A DNA stretch of 64,000 nucleotides from Anabaena minutissima FACHB-250 (lineage in GTDB: Bacteria; Cyanobacteriota; Cyanobacteriia; Cyanobacteriales; Nostocaceae). Position 1 is the stretch's first letter, and every line of letters begins with the position of its first letter. The position numbers and the translations under genes are program-made. The stretch spans positions 1 through 64,000 of the forward strand of contig NZ_JACJRG010000035.1 of the NCBI RefSeq assembly GCF_014697125.1, given 5' to 3'. Below are positions 44,131 to 53,772 of this stretch, piece after piece. Below the pieces are notes generated by a model. It did not search any database and had not been told where the DNA came from. It was given only the letters and a program-made list of their open reading frames with translations.

Positions 44131-45819
44131 ATGGAAAATATCAAGTCAAAACTTAGGAGTTTTCCCAAAGCAGTATTAACTGTTGGTAGTACAGTAGTGC
44201 TGACTAGTTTGGTAATTACTGGGTTAATTGTAGGGTTGCGGAAGTTGGGTAGTTTGGAGGGAATGGAGTTAGGGGCTTTTGATCAGTTAATGCGATCGCG
44301 TCCTGATGAGGGGGTAGATAATCGGTTTTTGGTGGTGGGTATTGATGATGTAGACATCCAAACCCGCAAAGAGTACCCGATTGAAGATGGAACATTAGCC
44401 CAGGCGTTGGCGAAATTAGAGGCGCAAGCACCGCGAGTCATCGGCATAGATATTTTAAGGGATGTCAAGCAAGGTAATGCCACTGGTCGAGCCGAATTAG
44501 TGAAATTGTTAACAGATAGCGATCGCATTATTGCCGTCTGTGCTATCAGTAAAGCTGATTCCCCCGGTATCCCAGCCGCACCGGGGATTCCCGAAGATCG
44601 GGTAGGGGTGGCAGATTTCCCTGTAGATCGCGGTGGGACTGTGCGCCAGGGGATGATATTAACGATTCCCCAAGCCTCGAAACTACCAGCACCTAACGAA
44701 CATATTTGCAATTACGTCAGTGCTGAAAATCAACTACCTTCCTTAAGTTTTCAAGTAGCAACACGTTATTTAGCAGAGATGGAAATTGAACCAGAACTTA
44801 GCCCATCTGGCGAAATTAAACTGCGTGATACAGTTCTCAGCCGCTTAACCCCCAACGCCGGTGGATATCATAAAGTTGATACCGGCGATTACCAAATGTT
44901 GTTGAATTACCGTTCTGGGAAAAATGCCGTCAAACAGGTATCTCTTAGTGATGTTTTAGCTGACAAAGTTGATCCAGCTTTGATTAAAGACAAGATTGTG
45001 CTGATTGGTTATACCGCCGCCATTGTCAAAGACACCTTTTACACACCCTACAGCGCAGGTGCAGCAGACAGCCAAAAAATGCCAGGGGTAGTAGTTCACG
45101 CCCAAAATGCGAGTCAGATATTGAGTGCAGTGCTAGATAAACGACCGTTATTATGGCATTGGAATGAGTTGCAGGAAGGGTTGTGGGTATTTGCTTGGTC
45201 GTTGGTGGGCGGCTTTTTAGCTTGGCGGATTCGCAAACCCTGGTTATTAATTTTAGGTGGTGGAATTGCGATCGCTGTTTTACTCGGTGGTACTTATGCC
45301 ATATTTCTCCAAGCTGGGTGGATACCCTTAATTCCGCCAGCAATGGGATTATTAGCCACAGCTGCTGGTGTAGTGTTGATTGATAGATATGCCGCAACGA
45401 TTGTCAAAACAGTCAAAGGCTTCTTAAAAATTGACATTGATATTGATGAAGAAAAAAAGCATGAAGAAGTAGCCGCTATTACCGAAAGTGATTATTTTTT
45501 GGAATTGCAGCAAAAAGCTAAAGACTTGCGGAGTAGAGATAATCAACAGACATCTGATGTTGCGGAAAAATCACCAATTCCCAATCTCCGCCCCCCAGAA
45601 ATTTTACCTCCAACAGTGACTGAATCAACCCCCACAAATACAGACGTTGATTATTTACAACAAGTACGTGACAGACGCAACAAACGCAACATACAAGAAA
45701 ACGGTAATGATGTCGATAACTTAGAAGTAACATCAACACCAGTAGAAGAACAAGAAGAAATAGAATACTGGCAAAAATTACAAAGCCGAGGTAAACATCT
45801 GAGAGAACATAAAAAATAA
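44131..45819 (+). CDS. CHASE2 domain membrane sensor with DYFxxLQ-motif tail
   Basis: 562 residues from MENIKSKLRSF, chosen because TTAGGAG precedes it; a GTG at 44041 would add 30. One membrane helix near the start (LTVGSTVVLTSLVITGLIVGL) is followed by the extracellular CHASE2 domain (DNRFLVVGIDDVDIQ, PRVIGIDIL, DKIVLIGYTA, TPYSAG, VVVHAQNASQIL). Three C-terminal helices near 45170-45400 follow. There is no kinase. Instead a cytoplasmic tail carries SDYFLELQQKAKDLRS (45487) and two looser copies, VDYLQQVRDRRNKR (45646) and IEYWQKLQSRGKHLRE (45757). It is followed by winged-helix and ParA-like genes. Confidence 0.88.
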   Translation: MENIKSKLRSFPKAVLTVGSTVVLTSLVITGLIVGLRKLGSLEGMELGAFDQLMRSRPDEGVDNRFLVVGIDDVDIQTRKEYPIEDGTLAQALAKLEAQAPRVIGIDILRDVKQGNATGRAELVKLLTDSDRIIAVCAISKADSPGIPAAPGIPEDRVGVADFPVDRGGTVRQGMILTIPQASKLPAPNEHICNYVSAENQLPSLSFQVATRYLAEMEIEPELSPSGEIKLRDTVLSRLTPNAGGYHKVDTGDYQMLLNYRSGKNAVKQVSLSDVLADKVDPALIKDKIVLIGYTAAIVKDTFYTPYSAGAADSQKMPGVVVHAQNASQILSAVLDKRPLLWHWNELQEGLWVFAWSLVGGFLAWRIRKPWLLILGGGIAIAVLLGGTYAIFLQAGWIPLIPPAMGLLATAAGVVLIDRYAATIVKTVKGFLKIDIDIDEEKKHEEVAAITESDYFLELQQKAKDLRSRDNQQTSDVAEKSPIPNLRPPEILPPTVTESTPTNTDVDYLQQVRDRRNKRNIQENGNDVDNLEVTSTPVEEQEEIEYWQKLQSRGKHLREHKK

Positions 45820-45901
45820 ACTCATCACAAAAATCTCTCAACCTCCGCGTCTCTGCGCCTCTGCGTGAGACAAACCCACATCTTGCACTAGACGATTATC
45901 T

Positions 45902-46204
45902 ATGATCACACCAGATTTTGAAGACTCACCATCCCCAAAAACTCTAACTGAAATTGCGAATTTACCCGATGAACAACGCCAATTGATGAATTGGATAATT
46001 CGCCAGCAAAAAGTAACCTTAACTGAAATTGCCACCCATCAAGATATTTCTTCTCAAGAAGCACAAGAGCAAATACAAAATCTCATATCTCAAGGATTTA
46101 TCCAGATTGTAAATGATAGCGATATCACCTACTATAAACCTCATTTTGCTAGCCCAAAAAAACGTAACCTATCTCAAAATATTTGGGATAAATTAGAAAG
46201 TTAA
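45902..46204 (+). CDS. Winged-helix-type small protein
   Basis: 100 residues. LPDEQRQLMNWIIRQQKVTLTEIATHQDISSQEAQEQIQNLISQGFIQIV (in parts) has the helix pattern of a winged helix-turn-helix, with SDITYYKPHF as the wing strands. The flanks are polar. It stands between the CHASE2 sensor and the ParA-like ATPase, 24 bp from the latter, so all three are probably one operon. DNA binding is inferred from the fold pattern only. Confidence 0.65.
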   Translation: MITPDFEDSPSPKTLTEIANLPDEQRQLMNWIIRQQKVTLTEIATHQDISSQEAQEQIQNLISQGFIQIVNDSDITYYKPHFASPKKRNLSQNIWDKLES

Positions 46205-46228
46205 TTCTTCCCCAAACCCTAAATAATC

Positions 46229-46993
46229 ATGTCCAAAATTGTTTCTATCCACTCATTTCGAGGTGGTACAGGTAAATCAAATTCCACGGCTAATTTAGCT
46301 GGAATTGTCGCTCGTGCTGGTCATCGAGTCGGTATCATAGATACTGATATTCAATCCCCAGGTATTCACGTCCTGTTTGGTTTTGATGAGCAGAAAATGA
46401 AATATGCCCTCAATGATTATCTTTGGGGACGTTGTGCTATTGAAGAGACAGCTTATGATGTTACCTCAGTTTTAAATAAAGTCGTAAACAAGAACAGCCG
46501 GATTTATTTAATTCCGTCCAGTATTAAAGCGAGAGATATCACTAGAGTTTTACGTGAAGGGTTTGATTTTAATTTGTTGAATGAAGGTTTTCAAGATTTA
46601 CTCACTACATTAAATTTAGATTATCTATTTATTGATACTCACCCAGGTTTAAATGAAGAAACCTTACTTTCTATTGCTATTTCTGATATTTTAGTATTAA
46701 TTCTCAGACCCGATCGCCAGGATTTTCAAGGTACGGCTGTTACAGTGGAAGTAGCCCGTAAACTCGAAATACCAAAAATGCTACTTTTAATTAATAAAGC
46801 TTTGCCAGCACTAGATTTTGATGCTTTACGTCAACAAGTAGAAAAGACTTATAACGCACCTGTGGCGGGGATTTTACCACTATCAGAAGAGTTGATTCAA
46901 TTAGCTAGTAGCGATTTATTCTGTTTACGAAATCCAGAACATCCCTTTAGTCAAGTGATGGAAAAGGTAGCACAGATGATTATGCAAAAATGA
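46229..46993 (+). CDS. ParA/MinD-like ATPase, copy 2
   Basis: 254 residues. It is a full-length paralogue of the protein at 19271: same start MSKI, same HSFRGGTGKSN P-loop, DTDIQSPGIHVLFGFDE, LNDYLWGRCAIEETAYDVTS, YLFIDTHPGLNEETLLSIAISD, LRPDRQDFQGTAVTVEVAR and FPLSEE-like end. It most likely reports or positions signalling complexes in response to the CHASE2 sensor. No partition partner is near. Identity with copy 1 over the core blocks is high by eye. Confidence 0.85.
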   Translation: MSKIVSIHSFRGGTGKSNSTANLAGIVARAGHRVGIIDTDIQSPGIHVLFGFDEQKMKYALNDYLWGRCAIEETAYDVTSVLNKVVNKNSRIYLIPSSIKARDITRVLREGFDFNLLNEGFQDLLTTLNLDYLFIDTHPGLNEETLLSIAISDILVLILRPDRQDFQGTAVTVEVARKLEIPKMLLLINKALPALDFDALRQQVEKTYNAPVAGILPLSEELIQLASSDLFCLRNPEHPFSQVMEKVAQMIMQK

Positions 46994-47198
46994 GGGACTG
47001 GAGATTGGGGGGACAGTCCTCAATTATAGCAGTTTGCAGCCCTGGTCTAATACAGACCTAACCCCCAACCCCTTCCCTACATTCGCGCAGCGTGTCGGAG
47101 ACAGGGAAGGGGCGTAAGCCTCAAAGCCTCTCTCCTACAAGGAGAGAGGTTTGGAGAGAGGTTAGAGTGTATTGCATACAAACAAGAAGTCCTATACT
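46994..47198. repeat. Dispersed repeat with CCTCTCTCC hairpin between convergent genes
   Basis: CCTCTCTCCT (47128-47137) inverts as AGGAGAGAGG (47141-47150) over a 3-base loop. Around it lie phrases usual in intergenic repeats (CCCCAACCCCTTCCC, GCGCAGCGTGTCGGAGACAGG). It sits at the convergent junction and may terminate transcription. Confidence 0.55.
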
Positions 47199-50100
47199 TT
47201 ACCAAGGATTACCAATCATGGTGAATGCAGACCAAAAATAGGGATGGCTGATATTTTTATTACCAATTTTAGCTAGAACAGGGGGCAAAGTTACATTACC
47301 TCTAGTAGTTTCTAGCCTACCGTTTTCTAGACGTATCTCACCTTTGAGGGCTGCTACCTGGGCTTGGCGGAGGGCTTCTGCTTTGATGGGGGCTGTTTTT
47401 AAGCGATCGTAAAATTCACTGATGAAACCTAATGTACCTTCATCGGAAACATACCATAAACTTGCTAAGGCTGACTTTGCACCAGCTTGGACAGCAAAAC
47501 CGGCAAAACCTAACTCTGCGTCTTCATCTCCGAGGGCGGTACGACAAGCACTCAATACTACTAATTCTACAGGTGGATTATTCCAACCGAGTCTGCGGAT
47601 TTGATCCATTTGCAATTGAGTGTCCCAGAGTTGAATGTAGGAGTTACTAGGCGCACCTGGTCTAAATTCGCCGTGGGTGGCGAGGTGGATAATCCCAAAG
47701 GGTGTCTGCTGACGTTGGTTTTGGAGATTTTTCAGGGTAAAGGATTCGTTGAGGAATGATCTACCAGGCCATAGGCGCGGTGTGATGGCTTTTAGTTCTG
47801 TGGGTACAGCTGGTAAGGGCTGCTGGTTGGTGAATTGAGATGCACCCATACTCAAGACTTCAGCTTTTCTAATATCGACATATCGGGTATCGGTGAGGCT
47901 GAGACTAGGCATTAAACCGACACTGTATTTTTCGACTAAATATTGTTTACCATCATAAAGGGCAGCGATGGGTAGCGATCGCAATCCGCTATCCATAATA
48001 AATACTAGGTTTTGAATTTCGCTGGCTGTTAAATCAGTCTCGATGGGTTTAATTAGCAAGTCATATAGTTGTTTGGCTGAATCTATATAGTCTTTCCGCA
48101 AGGCGGGATCTGTCACGCGGCTTTTGAAAGTTCGAGAAATTGCTAAAATTTGCGATCGCGTGATGGGTAAAACTTTGCGGACTGGTGTACCCTTGGCAGT
48201 AACTACGAGTAATTCTAGGCGATCGTCTGGAGAGATGATATCTAGTGCTTTTGTCTTGGTTACTTGATTAGATGTAGCAGCCATCTTGGGGACAAAACTG
48301 ACGTATATCAATGCAGGTTTTACCCCTGTGGCACTTTCAATATCTTGTAAGATACTCTGGGCTGTGTTTGTCGTGGCAATTTTGGGTAGAGTAGTTCTTC
48401 CTAAATATTGCTGAACTCTGTCCGTAAACTTTTCGTCAATTTCCGGGATAATTTTATCAACTACAACTTTGGTAATGACGGTAGTTTGAATAGGATTGCC
48501 AATCTTTTCTAAGATGTTAGGGTTAGGAGAATTACCGGGAATTGTTGGTTCTATTGGTTCTATTGGTTCTATTGGTTCTATTGGTTCTATTGGTGGCGGT
48601 GTTGGCGTAACTTGAATAGTTATATCTTGAGGGGATGAAAAAGAGACGCGATCGCTAGCTGTAATACTGAAAGCTGTAATATTACCAGTAGTATCTGTTG
48701 GTGGTGTGTAGACTAAAATTGTATCCGACGGAAGTAATGTTCCTGGTGTAACTGGTGTACCATCTTGTAGTGTTAAAGAACCACTTTTTAATTCTGTAAG
48801 TGTTATGCTGAGAGTATCTTGATTTACATCATTTTTTCCCACATTTAACTCACTAAAATTAAATGTCACAGACTGATTTTCTTGAGTTGTTGGTATATTA
48901 TTATTCGCTGTTAATGTAGACGGACTATTAATAGAATTAATCGATATATCACTGGGAGTATCACTAGCCAGTCCCCCATTTTCTAGAACCGGGAATGTAT
49001 TAACTGGTGAATTTGGTGTAATTTGAGAAATGCCTGTGTTAATACTTGCCTTAGTACCATTTTGGCTAGCATCACCGACTATAAATGGCACATTATCAAT
49101 CCCGCCATCATGTTGGATTGTGACAACACCTGATAGACTATCTCCGGCAGTAAAAATGGTATCATTAGTAGGTATACCGTCATTTAAAACTTCTGCTAAT
49201 CCCCTGACAACTCCATTGGCGAGAACATTCACATCACCTGCTTCAGCATTACCAAAACTAGAAACACTGGCGTTTGTGTTAATACTGCCAAAAGTAATAT
49301 TTTTGCCTGCATTTAAATCTACATCTCCAGCCACAATATTACCATAAGCACTGAAAGCAAAAGCATCAATTCTACCTGTAATAATATTACCTGTTGTGTT
49401 GATATTAATTGAACCAGCACTCGCATTACTAGATTCTGGATTGATAGCTGAGGAATTAATATCACCTGTGGTAATATCGCCACTCAATGATTGTAAAATA
49501 ACTCGTCCGGCAAAACCAAAATTAGGATCACTAGTATCAATGTTTCTGACTTGGATATTTGCAGGCGTGGATACAACTCCTGTGGTACTAAAAACAGTTG
49601 TTGATTCTGTAGTATCTGGAGGAATGTTAGCTGTAGATTCTAACACACTCAAACCGGCTCTCAAAATTAAAGCAGGCTCATTCGCTAAAATAGCTATATC
49701 TCCTGTACAAGTAGTATAAATAGGACAAAGTGTAAAATCTGCCCCAGTAATTGTAATATCACCGCCAGTAATACTACCTGTAGATTCTACTTTTAAAGCT
49801 GGGCCGATATAATCACCAAAGGTAACATCTCCATTTGCACTAATGATGGGGTCATAAAGACTGATGAAACTACCCCTATTCCCCAGACTGTTGAGAATAG
49901 AAAACTTACCACCACTGGCGAAGTGAGTATCTAGAGAAATTTTACCATTACTAACTAAAGTTAAATTACTACCGCTAATAAAACTTGTTCTATTAATATG
50001 ATTAATTGCTAAAATATCAATACCTTGATTACCTTGGAGATAAAGATTTTTTCCAGCAATAATAGAAACATTGTTAACTGTAGTGTCACGGACTTGCAAA

Positions 50101-51758
50101 GTATTTTGAGCTATTAAATTTAAGTCGCCAGTCGTGGTAATTTTGCTTTCAGATAAAATTAAATTCTGGTTAGCATAGAGATTAACTTGATCAGCATTTG
50201 CGTGTTTAACTACCACATCACCACGATTAACTTGCAAACCAGAACCAGCTAGTTCTACTTCACCATTACTATTAACTATTAATTCTGTAGCATTATTCCC
50301 CCCGCCACCAGTCAGCAGTTTGGGGAGAGAATTAGGTGAATTGTGGTTAATATTAGATGTGTTAATAAATTCCAGACTTAACAGATTGCCAGGAATACTC
50401 AAACGAACTAAGCTAGAATCGGGAACACTAGCGATGGTAATATTACCCCCTGGTGCAGAAAGTTTTCCAGTGCTGGCGACAGTACCGCCTAATAAAGTTA
50501 AGTTACTTCCTTGTGAAACGGTGAGATTCCCAGCATTAAAAATTGCACTAGTAGAGTTTGCATCAAACACAAAGCTATTAGGTGTTCCAATGAGTGCAGC
50601 ATAATTATTCCAGCCATGAGCATGAAAATAACTATCACCAAAACCAATACGGTTAGAGGTAGTCGCTGTAAACGATGCTGGAACATTCAAACTTGCATTA
50701 TTACCAAAAATAATCCCATTGGGATTGATTAAATATAAATTAGAGTTACCGCCAGTGACTTTAATTAGTCCATTAATAAAGGAAGCATCGCTACCAGTGA
50801 CACGTCCTAAAATATTTTGAATTGATGGCTGGGAAAGAAAGTTAGCTATTTGATTGGCATCCAGACCAAACTGTGAGAAACTATGAAAAAGATTAGCGCG
50901 ATCGCTACTCAAACTCCCGCCGCTAATATCAATATTATTACCTTGAGTATTAACAATAGTCCCAGTGCCATCATGAGCCGGGTTAATTGATTGTGCTTGT
51001 GCCAAATTAGGAAATAAACCCAACAATAAACTAGCGCAAGTTAGACTTGTTTGTTTAACCTGTGAATTTCGCCTTTTTTGGGCTTTTTTAACAGCTTGAT
51101 GAGCAAATTTAGCCTGCAATTGTGTATATTTGCTAGATACATTATCGGCATGAGTGCGATAATAATATAGTGGCTGAAAAATATGCTTAACTTGAGCAAC
51201 TTCTGCAAGACGCAAGCATAAATCATAGTCTTCCACATATTTCAAAGACTCATCAATCCCACCTGCTAACTCAAACACTTCCCGCCTGATTAGCCGGAAG
51301 TGAAACGTCATAAATTTATTTAATATTTCTTCTCGGTTATAGGGGATAAGACAACGATAACCATAGCTGAGAATGTGATTGTGAGCATCAATATCTAAAT
51401 AATCGGTATACACCCAACCAATATCTGATTCTGCATCTAACACCGCAGATGTTTCTTGTAATGCTGTCGGTGCTAACAAATCATCACTATCTACCCAACC
51501 AATATACTTACCACAAGTTTGAGTGATCGCAGCCTTTAAAACTCTTGTCGTCCCTTGATTTTGCGCCACCACCACCCGCACTCGATGATCACGTTTTTCA
51601 TACTCACGGGCAATCTCTGTGGAATTATCAGTAGAACCATCATCCCAAATTAGCAGTTCAAAATCTTGCCGAGTTTGAGCTAAAACACTGGCAATAGCAG
51701 CACCAAGGTAATGCTCCTGATTATACACTGGAATAATAATAGAAATTACTGGCTGCAT
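47199..51758 (-). CDS. GT2 glycosyltransferase - TPS (hemagglutinin N-terminal) domain - CHAT protease fusion
   Basis: 1519 residues. Residues 1-215 are a GT2 glycosyltransferase (SIIIPVYNQEHYLGAAIASVL, acidic DSDD at 90-93, EDYDLCLRLAE). A basic linker and a signal-like stretch end at LAQAQ (about 237-256). From 257 the two-partner-secretion domain follows (FHSFSQFGLDANQIANF, YLINPNGIIFGNNASL). Then come beta-helical repeats and an EPI tandem (near 1055-1072). The C-terminal CHAT caspase-like protease has H in IIHLATHGE (about 1361) and C in VVLSACRTALGD (about 1404). No start codon with a ribosome site separates the GT2 part from the signal. The fusion is odd in topology. It is convergent to the ParA gene. 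Confidence 0.82.
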   Translation of the reverse strand: MQPVISIIIPVYNQEHYLGAAIASVLAQTRQDFELLIWDDGSTDNSTEIAREYEKRDHRVRVVVAQNQGTTRVLKAAITQTCGKYIGWVDSDDLLAPTALQETSAVLDAESDIGWVYTDYLDIDAHNHILSYGYRCLIPYNREEILNKFMTFHFRLIRREVFELAGGIDESLKYVEDYDLCLRLAEVAQVKHIFQPLYYYRTHADNVSSKYTQLQAKFAHQAVKKAQKRRNSQVKQTSLTCASLLLGLFPNLAQAQSINPAHDGTGTIVNTQGNNIDISGGSLSSDRANLFHSFSQFGLDANQIANFLSQPSIQNILGRVTGSDASFINGLIKVTGGNSNLYLINPNGIIFGNNASLNVPASFTATTSNRIGFGDSYFHAHGWNNYAALIGTPNSFVFDANSTSAIFNAGNLTVSQGSNLTLLGGTVASTGKLSAPGGNITIASVPDSSLVRLSIPGNLLSLEFINTSNINHNSPNSLPKLLTGGGGNNATELIVNSNGEVELAGSGLQVNRGDVVVKHANADQVNLYANQNLILSESKITTTGDLNLIAQNTLQVRDTTVNNVSIIAGKNLYLQGNQGIDILAINHINRTSFISGSNLTLVSNGKISLDTHFASGGKFSILNSLGNRGSFISLYDPIISANGDVTFGDYIGPALKVESTGSITGGDITITGADFTLCPIYTTCTGDIAILANEPALILRAGLSVLESTANIPPDTTESTTVFSTTGVVSTPANIQVRNIDTSDPNFGFAGRVILQSLSGDITTGDINSSAINPESSNASAGSININTTGNIITGRIDAFAFSAYGNIVAGDVDLNAGKNITFGSINTNASVSSFGNAEAGDVNVLANGVVRGLAEVLNDGIPTNDTIFTAGDSLSGVVTIQHDGGIDNVPFIVGDASQNGTKASINTGISQITPNSPVNTFPVLENGGLASDTPSDISINSINSPSTLTANNNIPTTQENQSVTFNFSELNVGKNDVNQDTLSITLTELKSGSLTLQDGTPVTPGTLLPSDTILVYTPPTDTTGNITAFSITASDRVSFSSPQDITIQVTPTPPPIEPIEPIEPIEPIEPTIPGNSPNPNILEKIGNPIQTTVITKVVVDKIIPEIDEKFTDRVQQYLGRTTLPKIATTNTAQSILQDIESATGVKPALIYVSFVPKMAATSNQVTKTKALDIISPDDRLELLVVTAKGTPVRKVLPITRSQILAISRTFKSRVTDPALRKDYIDSAKQLYDLLIKPIETDLTASEIQNLVFIMDSGLRSLPIAALYDGKQYLVEKYSVGLMPSLSLTDTRYVDIRKAEVLSMGASQFTNQQPLPAVPTELKAITPRLWPGRSFLNESFTLKNLQNQRQQTPFGIIHLATHGEFRPGAPSNSYIQLWDTQLQMDQIRRLGWNNPPVELVVLSACRTALGDEDAELGFAGFAVQAGAKSALASLWYVSDEGTLGFISEFYDRLKTAPIKAEALRQAQVAALKGEIRLENGRLETTRGNVTLPPVLAKIGNKNISHPYFWSAFTMIGNPW
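48545..48596. repeat. GGTTCTATT nonamer tandem repeat
   Basis: Five to six copies of GGTTCTATT code the EPI repeats in the linker before the CHAT part of the fusion protein. It is a 9-bp unit, so copy changes keep the frame and only vary linker length. Confidence 0.85.
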
Positions 51759-51969
51759 AAATTGTTTTTACTAAAAATTTCGGTAAGCTCAATGCTTATA
51801 ACTAGTTGGCTGCATTGTGTCATGATCTAGGTATAGTGATAGTTGATGTTTGCAAATATTTGCATACACTCAATAAGTTCCTGAATTTTGCTATATTTCT
51901 ATTCGTATTGGTTCTCACCTCAAAAATCTGTTAAAGAAAATTCACCAAATTTAAATTTTCATAATTTAT

Positions 51970-53772
51970 ATGCAAAACTTCTTCGCCAAAACCAAAAAGC
52001 GACAGAGATTAACTTCCAAATTTCCCCAAAAACCAAAGCCTTCCTTAACCCTCCGGGTTACTTTGCGTAAACCTCTGCGTTACTTTGCGTTCCAGAAAGT
52101 ATTACCAATATTCACCTTTTTAATTACCACTTGGCTAGTCCCCAAAACCTTATTAGCTCAAGAGAAGCTAGAAATTAAAGACTTTGATTACTGGGCAAGT
52201 TTTTGTAGATTACTAGGAGAAGAAAAAAAATACGAAGAAGCGATCGCAGCTTGCAATCAAGCTATTGCACTTAAACCAGAAAATGCCGACATTTGGGTAG
52301 AACGGACAGAAATCTTAATCAAACAAGCAAAATATACTGAAGCTTTAGTTTCAGCCGAACGCGCCTTACGTCTACAACCCAAATATTCTTTAGCCATAGC
52401 CCAACGCTGTCAAGCATTATTTAACTTAAATAAATATCCTGAAGCTAACGCCGCCTGTGATTTAGCCTTGCGTGCCGATGGGAATTGGGGTGATGAAACA
52501 GCAGTCTTAGCATGGTACAATAAGGGACTATCTGAAAATAAATTAGGACAATTTAACGCAGCGATTGCCTCATTTAATCGAGCATTAGATATTGATAAGC
52601 AAAATTCCTTAGCTTTAGTTGGTAACTGCCAAGCTTTATCGAACTTAGGTAGATTATATGAAGCGATCGCAGCTTGCGATGCAGCCATTAAAGCTAATAG
52701 TAATTGGGGCGATAGTTCCCCGGCCATTGCCTGGTATGCTAAGGGTTTAGCACAGCAAAAAAATGGTCAAATAGAAGAAGCGATCGCCTCATTTGATCAA
52801 GCCATTGCCATGAATCCCAAAGATGTAGATATCTGGATTACTCATGGACAAGCTTTAGCATTAGTAGGTAAACCAGCACAAGCTAGTGTTTCTTTTGAAT
52901 TTGCAGTAAAATTAAGTCCTAATTATTCTTTGGCATTAGCAAATCAAAGTGCCACATTCAACAAATTAGGCAAATATAAAGAAGCCCAAACAGCTAGCGA
53001 ACAAGCTATCCAAGGCGATAATCGATGGGGTGATATGAGTCCCGCTTTAGCTTGGGAACAGCGAGGAATAGCTTTAGCCGGAATGGGAAATTATGAAGAA
53101 GGATTAGCTTCAATTGATCGTGCGATCGCCTTGAATCCCAACCACGCCGAAGCCTGGAATAATCGCGCCGTTAGTCAATGGTATTTAGGTAGATATTCCG
53201 AAGCAATGGCTAGCAGCGATCGCGCCACCACAATTAACCCCAAATATGCCCAAGCTTGGTTTAATAAAGGTAGAATCCTCAAGTCATTAGAACGCTATCC
53301 ACAAGCATTGGCAGCATATAATCAAGCTTTAGAAAATGGTAAATCAAGTGAAAACACACTCATAGCTAATATCTGGGCTAATCGGAGTGTAGTCCTATGG
53401 CATTTATCACGCAATCAAGAGGCGTTAGCTTCCGCCGATCGCGCCATTGGTATTAACCCTGAATTATCCCCAGGATGGTATAACCGGGGTGTAGTGCTAT
53501 TAAATTTAAGACGCTACGAAGAAGCCATCACAGCTTATAACCGCGCTGATACTCTTACCCCCAATGATGCTAATATCCTGCTAGGTAAGGGAATAGCCTT
53601 ATTAAAAGTGGGTAAATTACCAGATGCGATCGCAGCTTTTGAAGCTACCTTAAAACTAGATCCCCAGAATGCCCTAGCACAGACTAATCAAAGCATTGCT
53701 CAAGCACAATTGCAACAACAGTTAGAGCAGGAAACACCAAAGTTACCAGTAATTCCAGCAAAAACTAGATAA
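51970..53772 (+). CDS. TPR repeat protein, exported or membrane-anchored
   Basis: 600 residues. The N-terminal basic stretch (1-45) is partly coded by a dispersed repeat (CTCTGCGTTACTTTGCGTTC). A hydrophobic signal or anchor follows (VLPIFTFLITTWLVPKTLLAQ). Then come about ten to eleven TPR units (A--A--QAI-L-P----W---G-AL), to residue 570, and a glutamine-rich end. It probably assembles protein complexes in the periplasm. It diverges from the GT2-TPS-CHAT gene, and TPR proteins are common neighbours of CHAT proteins. Confidence 0.85.
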   Translation: MQNFFAKTKKRQRLTSKFPQKPKPSLTLRVTLRKPLRYFAFQKVLPIFTFLITTWLVPKTLLAQEKLEIKDFDYWASFCRLLGEEKKYEEAIAACNQAIALKPENADIWVERTEILIKQAKYTEALVSAERALRLQPKYSLAIAQRCQALFNLNKYPEANAACDLALRADGNWGDETAVLAWYNKGLSENKLGQFNAAIASFNRALDIDKQNSLALVGNCQALSNLGRLYEAIAACDAAIKANSNWGDSSPAIAWYAKGLAQQKNGQIEEAIASFDQAIAMNPKDVDIWITHGQALALVGKPAQASVSFEFAVKLSPNYSLALANQSATFNKLGKYKEAQTASEQAIQGDNRWGDMSPALAWEQRGIALAGMGNYEEGLASIDRAIALNPNHAEAWNNRAVSQWYLGRYSEAMASSDRATTINPKYAQAWFNKGRILKSLERYPQALAAYNQALENGKSSENTLIANIWANRSVVLWHLSRNQEALASADRAIGINPELSPGWYNRGVVLLNLRRYEEAITAYNRADTLTPNDANILLGKGIALLKVGKLPDAIAAFEATLKLDPQNALAQTNQSIAQAQLQQQLEQETPKLPVIPAKTR

